Notes: a model not told the origin generated them from the letters alone. A stretch of DNA of 64,000 nt from Exophiala sp. HKRS030 (GCA_023897205.1 JAHWDD010000003.1:5707665-5771664); one strand, 5' to 3'. Numbered from the stretch's first letter, positions 21,926-33,955 are shown. Made by a program: numbers and translations.

Positions 21926-22419
21926 GGTGGTGAAGGCTCCCCTTTAGTGGGGTGAGAGGGATAGGGTCAGGATGTCATGAGATAGAGGTGGTCATGCTGC
22001 TATTCAACGGTAGGGATATCTATCTTCAATTCATGTCTGCGTTGTCGTGAAGTCGTGTATGGCAAGTTGTGAGTATAGGGGGGCGGTTCACTGGTTGTGG
22101 TGGAGGAATTGTCGATGTATGCAGGTCAATTGATGCTGAACTGTCATTCAACTTTCTATTTCCCAAGATTCGGAGCGCGATGATCGCCAAGAAAGGCTTG
22201 TCCATATTGGGATGTCCATGTTGCCGCTCTACCTCTACGGGGAAAACGGAGTACCTCCCGTGACTTAGCCTACCTCACATGGTATGAATATCATACAACC
22301 GTGTCCATAACTGCAAAACGATATATACTACAACTTGCCAATTCAGGAATACTCGAGTGTTCCAGCTCCGGGCCACTTCCTCGAAGCCTCCAATGGTGAC
22401 CTCGGTGTACCGGAGATGC
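21926..22419. other. Adaptin promoter / 3' flank of next gene
   Basis: About 490 bases. It holds the 5' flank of the adaptin gene and the 3' flank of the coiled-coil gene. No gene seen. Confidence 0.5.
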
Positions 22420-24490
22420 CTAATCCCGATGAGAGCAGTACGGAGCTTGACCTTCTCCCTGAGGTGTTTGGCCTCGTAGCCGCCTCTCTTCCTGCCCTTT
22501 GATTCGCTGCCACTCCAGTAGACCTTCTTGAATTATTCCTGTATCAAGGAACAGTGCATAGCCTGGTCGGACTATCTCGATCTCATCCCCATCTGCTGTG
22601 GTATGACTGCTAGGAGCTGCAGTTGGTGATGTGGTGGTACTTGCCGTCTTCTTCTTCAATCGATATATTTTGGGACTGACAAGTAGAGGTTTCAGAGAGA
22701 CACCAGCCGTGGGTGAGGTCGGAGATGAGGGACTGTTATCGCCTAGAATCTGATAATCCTCGTTCAAGAATTCTTTCCAGCCAAGAGGATCGTTCATAGA
22801 TGGGTTTGTATCAATATATATGGGTGATTCGTCTCGCTCAGCTAGCTGACCCACATCAATTGCTTCCACAAATACTTTCTCCAGGTCAGCTAAGAACCCT
22901 TCGACGTCTTTACCATCAAGCAACAAGTTCAAAGCAGTCATCATTCTTGAATCAATTAGGCCATCAGGCACATGCCTAGCGTCCACCTTGTCATCAAATT
23001 GACTCAGGATCTTCAATGTGGAAACCTTCCAGTTCTGTTGTATGTCTTTCCCACATGCTGCTAGGCCTGTGTAGATATCTACAAGGATTGAACTGTTCCT
23101 TCTCTCCTTTGACAGATACCGAGAGAAGAATGGTTGCCACACGGAAGCATTGAGAGCATTGAAAATAATGTGCTGAACATTGGCTAGACGGAGAATTCGT
23201 GAGCATTCCGAGTCTCCAATTGGCACACCTGTGAAAATTGGAGCAATCCGGGATAGTTTGGAAGACGTGTGGACAGGATCCTACCGAGTGTGAGCATAGT
23301 TACCTGAACGAGGGACAGTTGTATCGGAAATAGATTCGCTCATATTTTTGTTCGCAGTGACGACTCACCTCAATCGCTGTTTCTGGTAGAGAGGTAAAGT
23401 ATGTTGTGGCCAAGTTGCTCACTTGATCAAGCACTGCTTGGTATCGATCCTCGCTATTGGCGATGAGTTAGCAAAGATGGACGAACTGGGCGTCATGTAG
23501 GCGGTAGATGGGGACAGACTAGAATTTAAGAGGATGTGATTCCAGCCGATACCTGGCTTTTATGCCTGTAAGCTCCTTCTCCAGCGCCTTGAATTCAGCT
23601 CGGGCTTTGGCTTGCATTGTCTCCCGAGTATCTCGTTCCTCGTCCAGTTGGGCAGTTCTTGTAGCAAGATCCTTTTCGAGTTGTGCTTTGTCGGATTTGA
23701 GCTGCACATTTTCTGCTTCTAGCTTGGCCATTTTCTCGGCGTTGTCAGATTCCAGTTGGGCGACTCTTTTGAGGAAGTCTTTGTCTAACTTCTGCTGAGC
23801 TTCGGTGTGTTCTTTTTGCAGAGATTTTGTCAGGTTTTCGTATTTTTTGCTTTCCTTTTCGCCTGCTTTGGCCTGCTCTTGCAGTGAGGACAGCTCTTTC
23901 TTGTACTCCTTCTCCATTTTGGACAACTCCTTTTCGTGATCATTGCGATCTAGGCTATTTAGTTTGATGAGTTCCCGTTTTGTGGCCTGCAAATCACGGA
24001 TCTCATCCTCCAAGGCCTGATCTTTCCCCCAGCGCTGGCCGACAGTATTGACTATCTTACCATACTTGGCAAACGTCTTTGATAGCATTTCAACTGCCTC
24101 ATTGACACGATCACAGCCTTCCTCAAGCTTGGCCACTTCTCCTTGGATTTGATCATGAAAGACGCCAAAGTTGGTGGCGTCAATGACAACAGCATTACTG
24201 CCGTTGTTTCCTGTTCCGTTTGGTGCATCGCGAGATTCAGTACCAATGCTTCCATTGATACGAGCCTGATTGGGTACCGATTGTGCCATAGTTGCAGCAA
24301 GCGCCTGAAAAACAAGTTCAAAGATGAGTCCTATTGAGTGATCTAAGAGAGGACCACGTACCTTCAGATCCTCTTTTCTCGTCTTCTTCTTGGGAAGCGA
24401 ACGGAGAACTCTGTCGAATAGAGCCTCAGTGGTTGAGACTTCTCGGTTTCTTAATCGTGAAAACCTGTGGTTTGGGGCTTTATCAAACAT
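22420..24490 (-). CDS. Coiled-coil protein of unknown function
   Basis: Exons 24490-24362, 24304-23553, 23453-23369 and 23280-22420 sum to 1827 nt (608 residues). The N-terminus is basic (LRSLPKKKTRKED). Residues about 120-290 form a long, heptad-like, Glu/Lys-rich coiled coil. The C-terminal half looks globular: it starts near VPIGDSECSRILRLA and includes RPGYALFLDTGIIQEG and WQRIKGQEERRL near the end. A Ser/Thr/Pro-rich linker sits before that last motif. Intron 1 (24305-24361, 57 nt) has no in-frame stop, so retention would add 19 residues. I do not recognise the family. Its length, layout and intact frame suggest a conserved fungal structural or trafficking protein. The gene runs the same way as the adaptin gene, which may be chance. 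Confidence 0.75.
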
Positions 24491-25989
24491 GGAGCTCGGA
24501 AATGAGCCGTCTTCAAAAAGTAGGCCACCTCACAATGAAGGCGAGGGTGATGTCCACGGCTCTTTAACTGCCTTCTCTCCATGTCCCCCATACTTGAGCC
24601 AGCGAAATATGACATGTGATAATCCAAGTTATAACTCATTGAACTCGCTCCCCACGCTGGCCGGTCACAGACCAAACTGTCAGTGGACGATATCCACCAA
24701 TATGAAGCAGTTTTCTAGTGAATAAAGGCGCCTTCTGGGAATATTGCATGGTGCTCTCCTTCAATCAGAGGGTCGTCGTTGGTGAAGTGTGTCAGAGCAG
24801 CAGGCGAACGCGTGGTCTGAGCACAAAGGACAAGGTCGATGAAGAACTAATCTGGGGTTTGGACGGGCTCCCAGTATGTAACCAGGACCGCCACCATCCA
24901 GGCGAACCTATCAAAGCGTTGTCACGACCACCCTGTTCATGTCTGAAGAATTGCCAATATAAGTCTAAGCACGCACATCTGCCATGCAAGAATGTGTTGT
25001 CAGATTGACAGAGGTTGATCAAGAACAAAGTCGCATCACTTTGAGCAACCCTGGATACCTCACTGGCATAATTACCCCAGTGTTAAGAAGTAGTTTCGTG
25101 GGCAGAGCGGTCACGTTGGTCAAAGGTTGCTCAATATCGCCCGGCTTAGGGTTGTCAGCGGAGACGTCGAGGGGCTTACATGAGAGAGATAACACTATCA
25201 ACCGTCGTCTCCCTCTCTGTCGTATGTTTGTCCCGACTCGGCAGATGCGTCGTAGTTCAGAACATAGGATGCTGACCAGGTTTTGCCGTAGATTTCGATT
25301 GTGCACAAATTGGAAGTGGGTTATTCGTCCCAAGGTACCTCGGGCGTAAGGCTGTCCGGAGAGCCGCTTCCGGGCGATGACTTGTATCGGCCCAGGTAAG
25401 ATGCCGTAAGATGAGGTACCTAAATGACGTTTAACTGACTAGTTAGTTGATTAGTGGACTGAAGAGGTAGGCTGCCGGACCCGCGACTTCAGCCCCCAGT
25501 GTACTCCATAGGTGGCCCCTAGGCTATATTTAAGTACCTGCACAACTGACTTGGGTACCTTGGTGGGTGCCTGGCGCGCCTGGATAATTTACGGCCCCTA
25601 CCTAATTAGTTAAGTAACTATGTGCCTAGTAAGTGCCTAGTAAGTGCCTAGGTACCTTTGCAATGCATTCCTTCATCTGGGCCAATCACATCTCGGATCT
25701 GCATCGACTTTCATAATTCCAAGTTCCTGCCGTTCCTCCCCTCGTCGTCGGCATCTCCGTTTGTCTCCGTATGACAATCCACCCCATCATCTTGCATCCA
25801 CTGTCCAACTCTTACTCCTACCATTGAATCCACAACCTCCCTCTTGGTCCTGCCGCCGGCGTCATCTGCGCGCAGGTATGGATCTTCTGGTGATATTGGA
25901 ATCATGATTCGCATGCTTCTATCTTCATCTTGACTTTGCTCTGTATTATATCTTCTTCTACCACTCGCCACCAAGATATTTCACCACTC
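24491..25989. other. Intergenic region with GGTACC-rich repeats
   Basis: About 1.5 kb with no supported gene. Its last third (25380-25665) is unusually rich in TACCT/GGTACC words and short tandem repeats, described separately. The rest is plausible promoter for the genes on each side. Confidence 0.45.
25384..25665. repeat. GGTACC/TTAGT-rich region with an 11-bp tandem repeat
   Basis: Read directly: three tandem copies of an 11-base unit (TGCCTAGTAAG) at about 25622-25652. Scattered GGTACCT, AAGTACCT and TACCTA words and TTAGT/ACTAA words occur through the segment. It lies 330-600 bases upstream of the sterol acyltransferase start. It may be a low-complexity promoter element or the remnant of a tandem repeat. 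Confidence 0.6.
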
Positions 25990-27703
25990 ATGGCTGCTCG
26001 TCGACCGAGTCCCGAGGGCAACCTCCTGCGTCCTCGGCCACATAGACCTGCAAAAGTATTGCCCGAGATACTGCGCAATGGGAGTCAAGTCTCGAACGGC
26101 TATTTTGAAGCTTCCGTTCCCTCCGGTATCTCCAGGTTAGCCTCCCCAAATCGTGAGAATGCGAAATACATGGCTAAACAATCCCTCCTGCAGTGGACGC
26201 AGTACTCCGATTCCTCAAGATGCGCCTCCCTCTGTACAATCCATATCTTCCGCGAGAAAATATGCCCGCGCTCAGGCGAAGCATCGTCTGTTCCATACCA
26301 TCAACTACACCCCTAGAGTCTCCCATTTCGACCCTCGAAGCGAGTACCGCGACTTCCGTGGCTTCTTTGTCCTCTTTTGGATTAGTCTGACCATCATGGT
26401 CATTACCACCGGACTTCGAAATATCAAAGAGACGGGACATCCATTGAGGGTTCAGGTGTATGCTATCCTCTCTCGGAACGTATTGTCCTTGGGTTTGAGC
26501 GATGCCGCAATGGTGGGAAGCACCGCCCTCAGTCTACCCCTTCAGAAACTTGTTCGTGGCCGAACTGGCTTCTTACGTTGGCGGAAGGCTGGTATCTGGA
26601 TTCAAAGCATCTTTCAGATTCTGTGGTTGACACTGTGGGTGGAATGGCCCTTTTTATTGAAATGGACATGGACCGCCCAAGTTTTCTTCGCCTTGCATAC
26701 CCTCACTTTCCTCATGAAAATGCATTCCTATGCCTTCTATAACGGCCACCTAAGCGAATCAGAGACGAGGCTACGAGAACTCGATGAGCCCGAGACTGCC
26801 GATATGGCCAAAGCTGTGAAATACCCAACATCTCCATCCCGCCTCAAGGAGGTTGACTCGGACGACAATTCGTCAGATGGCAAGGGAAAGAAGGAGGATA
26901 CTTCCGACTCTCCAGAGAAACTTGTTCAGCTGAGACAAGATCTCGCCACAGAACTCACATCTCCCCTGGGCCAGGTCACATACCCGCAGAATCTGACATT
27001 ACCAAACCTCATCGATTACATTCTTTGCCCGACACTGTGCTACGAATTGGAATACCCAAGGACCTCGCATATCCGGTGGTTAGAACTCTTTTATAAGACT
27101 CTGGCTGTCTTTGGTTGTATCTTTCTCATGATCACCATAAGCGAGGAATTTATTACTCCCGTCCTCGCCGATTCTGCCATTCGTCTCAAGTTGGTCCATA
27201 GTCTGACTGATCGATCTCTGATCCTGGCCGAGACCATCTCGCTTCTCCTCTTTCCGTTCATGATCACCTTCCTCCTGGTCTTCTTGGTCATCTGGGAATA
27301 CATTCTCGGAGCATTTGCGGAAATCACATGTTTCGCCGATAGACATTTCTATTCTGATTGGTGGAATAGTAGCGATTGGTTGGAGTTTAGTCGGGAATGG
27401 AATATTCCCGTGTATCACTTCTTGCGGCGCCATGTCTTCTTCTCCTCCAAGACTTATGTCTCTACGCCAGTGGCAATGACGATTACCTTTCTCATCAGTG
27501 CTCTGGGCCATGAATTGATCATGGGGTGCATCACCAAGAAGCTTCGTGGCTATGGCTTTGTGGCCATGATGTTGCAGTTACCCATCGTGGCATTACAGCG
27601 GAGTAAGCTCATTCGTGGAAGGTGGGTATTCAACAATGCCGCCTTTTGGAGCAGCATGATCCTTGGCCTGAGTGCTATGTGCAGTCTGTACGTTTTGGTG
27701 TGA
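25990..27703 (+). CDS. Sterol O-acyltransferase (ACAT/ARE family, MBOAT)
   Basis: ER membrane enzyme that esterifies sterols with fatty acyl-CoA for storage in lipid droplets. Exons 25990-26135 and 26194-27703 (551 residues). Intron 26136-26193 has a GGCTAAAC branch region. At least eight hydrophobic segments are visible from residue about 110 onward. Family motifs are HFYSDWWNSSDW (the FYxDWWN acyl-CoA motif, about residue 435) and GHELIMG with the conserved active-site His (about residue 485). An acidic linker (DSDDNSSDGKGKKED) lies between early helices. The C-terminal end FWSSMILGLSAMCSLYVLV is typical. Members acting on diacylglycerol (DGAT1) share these motifs, but the yeast ARE1/ARE2-like length and pattern favour sterols. 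The frame is intact. Confidence 0.88.
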
Positions 27704-28345
27704 TTAGAGGGCGAGGCTGAACACGATCAATCACGATCCGGTGGCTTTTGGGAAGAGGCGGAGCCACAAGTCCCATGGATTTCCCATGATCTTTTTCAGC
27801 GATAAAACAACGCGCGATACCCAACTCCATATTTTTTTTATGAACATGTCTTCATTATTTGTACATAAAACCAAGATTACAGATCTGGCAATTGATCAAT
27901 CAGTCGTTTGGTAGACCCTATCTGTTTAATGTATACGTATACCTCTCGAGAAATTTGCACTTGACGGACTTGAGTATAATGTGTTTTCCTCCCAAGTAAA
28001 TATGGTTTTCTGGCTTTTGCACATCCTGCTCGACATCAAGACTTTTCTCCACTCCCATATCGTCTTGGCGAGGCTCCATCTGGGTCAAGGCGTGGCCACG
28101 GCAAGTCAATCCCTGCTCGCATCCACGTCCTGTGATAGGCTGAAACCACGATGGCATAATTCCCCAGGACGATGCCAATGCTTCAAAGTCTGCTAAAATG
28201 TCATCACCACGAACATGCTGTTTCCTCCTCCTGTTCGATGCGAAGCATCAAGAACTTTGTCGACAATCGCTTCCTTCTCGTCGGCCAGACGTGATTAATC
28301 AACTTGTCTCGGAGCACACATGAGGCACGAGACCCCAAACACAAC
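27704..28345. other. Intergenic region
   Basis: About 640 bases: the 3' flank of the acyltransferase (with a poly-T run near 27832) and the promoter of the chromate transporter. Nothing else seen. Confidence 0.5.
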
Positions 28346-30230
28346 ATGCCCATACTCGAGACGATAAAAGCAATCCATGAGTACACCCGAGATCGGCGGA
28401 ATGCATATCACGCAAACAACGAGAAATTGTTCCTCCGCCTGGCAGATGTCTTCTCGCGGACTTGGGACCTCGGCTTGACGGCGTTTGGAGGCCCGCCTGT
28501 CCATTTCGGCATCTTCCACCAGCGCTTTGTGGATGGCCACGGCGGGAAGACCCCGTGGATTGACGAAGTCACGGTGTGTATTGCCCTGTTCGCGTTCCTT
28601 GGAACGAAGAAGTGGAAAGGAAGGCATCTGGCTGACATGGAGACCGCCTGGTTTTTCTTTTCGCAGTACCAGGAACTCTTTGCACTATGCCAGAGCTTGC
28701 CGGGACCAGCAAGCACCAAGATGCTCTTCTGTATGGCTCTCATTCATGCTGGCTTTGTGCCTGCTGTGTTTGTGTTCTTTTTGTGGAGGTGAGATTTGCG
28801 AATTTTCATATCTCTTCTTAGCCTGGACTTCGGGCTGAAACGCAAACATAGTCTCCCAGGGGCGATAGGCATGTTCGCGCTCTCACTGGGAATCCAGAAT
28901 ATTGGCAACGTCCTCCCCAGCGCTGTCTATGCACTGCTTTCAGGCTTGAATGCCGCCACTGTTGGGCTCGTTGCCTTGGCTGCCGTACAGGTCAGTAACC
29001 ACATGTGACTGGAACCTCTTTCAGTGCGTTGAGTACTAAAACACTGCCGCGCCGTTCAGTTGGCTGAAAAAGCTATTCGAGACTCCATATCTCGCATACT
29101 CGTTATCTTTGGCGCCTGTGCCGGCTTGTGCTATAGCGGACTATGGTATTTCCCTGTCATCATCATCGCTGGCGGGATCACAACGACTATTTGGGATGTT
29201 TATCTTCGACAAGCAATAGCAAAATGGAAGCAGAAATTCAAGGCTAGACGTGCGAGACGGAATCAGGTCACGGAAGAGTCCACCGAGGAGATCATTCAAA
29301 GTGTTGACACTACGCCTTATGTCGGACGGAATGATGATGTTGGACTGCAGCGTCGTGTCGGCGCCACGAGAGTGACCTCGACCGAGACTAGCAACCCGCC
29401 TGATGTGGAGTTGACGCAGCAAAGTAGTCCTGCGCCTCTCATTGATCCCGCAATGGTTCAGCCTTCAACGGATATGGCGTCTCATGGCATCTCTGTGACC
29501 ACAGGGTTGATAATTGTGGTGGTATTCTTCGGTGAGTCAAGACTACCGAGTTTGTGTGACGAATTCCCTTTTACAGCATGCTAATTCGATCAAAGCAACC
29601 TTCACCACCGTCCTCGTCGCGCGCGGCGTTGTCGATGCACCACCTTTAGCCTTCAACCTCTTCGCCAACATGTACCTGGCCGGCACGATCATCTTTGGCG
29701 GCGGTCCCGTGGTCATCCCCTTACTCCGCGAATACGTCGTGCAACCAGGCTGGGTATCTTCACGAGACTTCCTCATCGGCCTGGCCATCATCCAAGCCTT
29801 CCCCGGCCCCAACTTCAATTTCAGCGTGTATCTCGGCGCACTGGCGCTTGCCGGCGGCTCACACCCACCGACGATCGTCGGCGCTCTGATCAGCTACATC
29901 GGCATCTTCCTTCCCGGCCTCACGCTGGCGATTGGCGCACAGGGGTTTTGGCGTGTCCTCCGCACTAAGCCTGTGTTCACGAGCCTGCTGCGAGGCATCA
30001 ATGCCACTGCTGTTGGACTCGTGTTTACAGCGGTCTACAGGCTTTGGGAGATGGGCTATTTGACGGCGGAAGATAGCTCTGGCCAGAGTCTGGCTAATGA
30101 GCCTTGGTGGGTTGTGGTCACCGTTGTCACCTATGCCGAGTGTGCTTGGTTTAAAGTGCCGCCCCCGATTGGCATTGTCATTGGCGCTGTGTTGGGGCTT
30201 GGTTGGTATGGAGCTGTAGGCAGGAATTGA
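28346..30230 (+). CDS. Chromate ion transporter (CHR family, two-domain)
   Basis: Membrane transporter of the CHR superfamily, known for chromate efflux or resistance; the natural substrate in fungi is often unclear. Exons 28346-28573, 28667-28788, 28852-28990, 29060-29531 and 29596-30230 sum to 1596 nt (531 residues). Two homologous CHR domains are visible: the first with LTAFGGPPVHFG and FALCQSLPGPASTKM, the second with FGGGPVVIPLLREYVV and IQAFPGPNFNFSVYLGALA. A polar linker (about residues 210-310) separates them, the usual long-chain form. The first intron (28574-28666) is 93 nt with no stop in frame. It has GTGTGT and TCGCAG ends and a CTGAC branch point, and splicing joins DEVT to YQELF as in relatives. 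ATG 28346 is the first in-frame start. Upstream in-frame codons have no ATG. Confidence 0.9.
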
Positions 30231-30733
30231 GAATGAAACTTCGTCGAAAGATGTCTCAGATTGTAGGTCAAGTTCTACATGCAACTTCGCCTTTGTTACA
30301 AAGTGAAGCCCATGGCACCGCTAGTTGAGAGAACCTCTTGCAAGAAAGGGGCATGAGCCTGATGGCGGAAATTCGTTTTATCTTCATTTGCGTCTTTGCA
30401 AAGAACATAAAGTTAACCACTAGCTCGCGAGTACCAAATTTGTCGTCGATGATAGAGGTTGGACCTCCGTGGTTGCACATATTGATCACGTGAGCAGAGA
30501 TTGGGACTTGCCTCCGTTTGGTAATTTGCCCGGTGTTCAAGAGGCAAGCGCGACGTGCAGTTTATTCATTTCGTCGTGTCTCTTTCCCGGTTCAGCCTCT
30601 AAACTAGGAAGTTGAGCCTAATTTGATTCTCTGCTTTTTATACCAACGACAGACCTTCTCCCAGTCCGTTCACACACTGATGAGTGACTGGCATGAGGCT
30701 TTGCGAGTAACAACTTGATCACCGTCAACCGGC
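30231..30733. other. Intergenic region upstream of C2H2/Zn2Cys6 regulator
   Basis: About 500 bases. It is the 3' flank of the chromate transporter and the promoter of the regulator. No supported exon, though an upstream exon carrying a first zinc finger cannot be excluded. Confidence 0.4.
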
Positions 30734-33700
30734 ATGTCTGTGGACACTCGCCAAGATCGGTCATATCCATGTGGCGTGTGTGGTAAATCATTTGCTCGAT
30801 CAGATACCCTACTTCGCCATGAAAAGAGTCACCATGCTTCAGACGACCGTGGTCCGATCCACCGCGTGACAAATGGCACCTTTAGAGCTTGTCAGTCTTG
30901 TGCATCCGCGAGATCGAGGTGCTCGGGCGGCACGCCATGTGGTCGATGCAACAGTCGCAAGTTGGTCTGCGAATATCCAAACAAACGGAGAAAAGGACAA
31001 TCTTATGATGAGTCTGTATCTTTAGAAGGAGCAGACCATGGCCAACAGGTATGGGGACCGTTCAAAGAGCTGGTCTTTTCAAACGAAGACCAGCGGGAAC
31101 GGACTTCGCATACTCACGTGGACCTGAATCTGTCGTCCGGAAACCTGGATTCATTGCCCAATGGCACCACTAAATCACCCACGGTTGAGTTCGTTGCAAC
31201 AGCATCATACTCCGGGCGAGATTCAAATGCCGAATTGTCCCTTTCGCAAAATATGCATGTTGCTAGTAGCCTGCAGCATCAGAGCGCCGGTTCCATCCCG
31301 ATCTTGGATTCAAGTCATTTCGGAGGGTCTCACATTGCAGGTAACTACACAACAGACTACTCGAGCCAATTCTTGTCATATGATTATCCGTCGTTCGGCA
31401 ACTCGATGAATTGGATTCCACCTAGCATCTATCCCTCACCATATGATGCGGACCTTGAACAGGACTTCTCGTTCATCTTGCCTCCATTTCCTGATGGCTC
31501 TAATTTTGCTCAAGATTTTCCCATCACATTGCCTTTGAATTCCACAGAACAAGACTACCATGACACAACCGGTGTTGCACAAGACTTTACAGCCAGTCAT
31601 TCATTTCCAGCTCCTTCAATTTGCCTGGAGCAAAGTCCTGTATCGTCTGTGAGCGATCATGGGTTGCTTTCACATAACTCACTCAACGGCACACTCGGAA
31701 CTTCAAAGCAAAAGCGGAAAAGGCGCAAAGCATCCTCTGCTCCAGATCCATTTTCCCAGCTACGAGCACAGCGTTCTGGCTACGGATTTCCGTGTATAGG
31801 TGACTCGAACGGTGCAGGTCTTACAGCTGAACTTCATGACTACTGTTCGGTAGCCACCCACAGTACTATTGAGAGCCATTTCAATCTTCTCTGCCTTGGC
31901 ACTAATGTCAAGCCCAGCACTTTTCAAAGTCCAACTTTCCCAACCATGTCCGAGGTCAACCACTGCCTGAACCTGTATTTTCAGCACTTTCACTCTAATT
32001 TTCCCCTCGTGCACCGTCCGACCTTTGGCTCGCAAACTCATTGGCTTGTGCTGCTTGCTGTAGCAACGGTCGGCAGTACATTTTTGAATTCACAGTACGC
32101 ACTTGACTTCCGGGAGGCATTTCAGGAGTTCTTAAGACGTGCAATACGTTTTTCCGACGACCAACATAATGATGCATCCCTCGAAGTGCATCTCATGCAG
32201 GCCAGGATCTTGAATCTTGTGGGTTTGGTGCAATCCGATCGAGAGGAGCTCAGGAGTTTAGCACCTCGCTATCATGCAGAACTTTCACGCACGTGTTTGG
32301 AATCTGGGATTCTTCAATTATCCGAACTCGATGACAACTGCCTTGCCTCCCAAGTACTTGAAAACGGTGACACGGAGGAAAAACTCTGGGAGAAATGGAT
32401 CTACACAGAGTCTCTTCGCCGCATCGGATATATTTCATGGATGTTGGATTGCTCACTTGGCTACATGTCCAATGCTCGACCTTTGTGCAATGTGGATGAT
32501 GCAAGAGCTCCACTTCCTTGCGCAGATGCTCCATGGGAGGCACTCTCTGAAGCATCGTGGAAAGAAGCGATGAAGGACCTGAAGCCTGCGCCGTCTCTTA
32601 GCACCGCCCTTGAGACTCTCTACAGCAAGAAGAACGCTGACATTTGTCAAAATAATCTTTCACAACTTCTGTTGATTCATGCTTTATACCAGCGAACGTG
32701 GGAAGTTGGAACACATATCAAACAGCCACTCAGCGAATGGATACCGACTGGGAAGTCTCGCGGCTTTCTCAACACCCCCACCAAGGACAATTTCTGGCTT
32801 CCTTTGTATCCGTTGTATGCCAATTGGAGAAACAGTGCCTGCGACTGCCTTGATGTGCTACACTGGCAGGCCAACAGTACTGTAGCTAAGGCGTCAGGCC
32901 TGGAGCACACAGTGATCCTTCATCTCCATCTCGCAAGAATCGTCTTGCTCACACCTTTTCAGGAGATCCAAGATCTTCTTTTCTCATTCATTGGGAAGGT
33001 CGGAAACTCAACAAAGGCTTCGTTTTACGTGCATGATGGAAGCTATCAACCTCGGAATACTGCAAAGCTCCCTCAGATCCGCAAGATCACATGGCGATGG
33101 CTGAAGGAAGATCAACACAAAGCCCGCCTCGCTATGGTTCATGCGGGTTCCGTGTTCTGGTTTGTTCGAAGGTATTCATCTTTGAGCTTTTACGAGGCAT
33201 TCGCAATATACCTAGCAAGTCTGGTCTTATGGACATATGGATCCTATAAGTCAGCTGCCATGGAACGTGATACTGCCATTACTACTCAGAGGGAAGGAGA
33301 TGGAAATGCTGGTGCTGAAAGGCAGGCTGACGTGCAGCCCTCCCGCATGGAGAGAAAAGAACACCCGATCAAATTTATCAACAAGGCCGCAGTCCATGCA
33401 GAAGCCGGTCTCAGGGCCTCTCATGAGCCGCACATAACGTCCACTGTAACACACCCGGATGGCGGTTCGACTTCGGACGTTAGCTACGTGGCTCATCCAA
33501 CAAACTCCTCCCGAGAGCCAGTGCCAGATTCGGACAGTGAGGATGACAGCTCATCATCCGAAGAAAAGCCCGAATTCATCCATCTGGATAGGCCTTGTGA
33601 CGACGAAATTGTACAGCATTTTGTACGCAACGGTCACAATATGTCAGGTCACATGAGCAATGTTGGAGACATTTGCAAATCTCCGCAAAAAGTTCTCATT

Positions 33701-33802
33701 GAAGGCGCTAAACTGCTGAGGACGAAACTCTCCTGCTGGGGAGTGAGTAGGGAGTACCACGATATTCTGACGAAGCTGGCAGAGTTGAGAAAAGCAGCCT
33801 AA
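30734..33802 (+). CDS. C2H2 plus Zn2Cys6 dual-domain transcription factor
   Basis: Nuclear regulator with two kinds of DNA-binding domain, in one uninterrupted 1022-codon frame. A C2H2 finger (YPCGVCGKSFARSDTLLRH, then EKSH; C-x2-C-x12-H-x3-H) covers about residues 11-35. A zinc cluster (ACQSCASARSRCSGGTPCGR, then CNSRKLVC; C-x2-C-x6-C-x5-C-x2-C-x6-C) covers about 52-79. A Ser-rich middle follows, then a Fungal_trans domain starting near LNLYFQHFHSNFPLVHRPTF (about residue 410) with typical downstream helices (FYEAFAIYLASLVLWTYGSY). An acidic Ser patch (DSDSEDDSSSSEE) lies near the C-terminus. Many relatives carry two C2H2 fingers; only one is present. It is tail-to-tail with an MFS sugar transporter 153 bases away, and a GH51 gene lies beyond, so a role in sugar control is plausible. 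Confidence 0.9.
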   Translation: MSVDTRQDRSYPCGVCGKSFARSDTLLRHEKSHHASDDRGPIHRVTNGTFRACQSCASARSRCSGGTPCGRCNSRKLVCEYPNKRRKGQSYDESVSLEGADHGQQVWGPFKELVFSNEDQRERTSHTHVDLNLSSGNLDSLPNGTTKSPTVEFVATASYSGRDSNAELSLSQNMHVASSLQHQSAGSIPILDSSHFGGSHIAGNYTTDYSSQFLSYDYPSFGNSMNWIPPSIYPSPYDADLEQDFSFILPPFPDGSNFAQDFPITLPLNSTEQDYHDTTGVAQDFTASHSFPAPSICLEQSPVSSVSDHGLLSHNSLNGTLGTSKQKRKRRKASSAPDPFSQLRAQRSGYGFPCIGDSNGAGLTAELHDYCSVATHSTIESHFNLLCLGTNVKPSTFQSPTFPTMSEVNHCLNLYFQHFHSNFPLVHRPTFGSQTHWLVLLAVATVGSTFLNSQYALDFREAFQEFLRRAIRFSDDQHNDASLEVHLMQARILNLVGLVQSDREELRSLAPRYHAELSRTCLESGILQLSELDDNCLASQVLENGDTEEKLWEKWIYTESLRRIGYISWMLDCSLGYMSNARPLCNVDDARAPLPCADAPWEALSEASWKEAMKDLKPAPSLSTALETLYSKKNADICQNNLSQLLLIHALYQRTWEVGTHIKQPLSEWIPTGKSRGFLNTPTKDNFWLPLYPLYANWRNSACDCLDVLHWQANSTVAKASGLEHTVILHLHLARIVLLTPFQEIQDLLFSFIGKVGNSTKASFYVHDGSYQPRNTAKLPQIRKITWRWLKEDQHKARLAMVHAGSVFWFVRRYSSLSFYEAFAIYLASLVLWTYGSYKSAAMERDTAITTQREGDGNAGAERQADVQPSRMERKEHPIKFINKAAVHAEAGLRASHEPHITSTVTHPDGGSTSDVSYVAHPTNSSREPVPDSDSEDDSSSSEEKPEFIHLDRPCDDEIVQHFVRNGHNMSGHMSNVGDICKSPQKVLIEGAKLLRTKLSCWGVSREYHDILTKLAELRKAA

Positions 33803-33955
33803 GCCAGCGATAGGCCGAATCTCAGGAATTAGGAAAAGATGCGATATACCTTGATTTTATTGAGTTGACATAAATCTGAAGGAGTGCTAACTTGACCCAA
33901 TAATATCTGTTCGACCAGCATCTTGTTACTGGCCAACAAACACCACTCCATGGAA

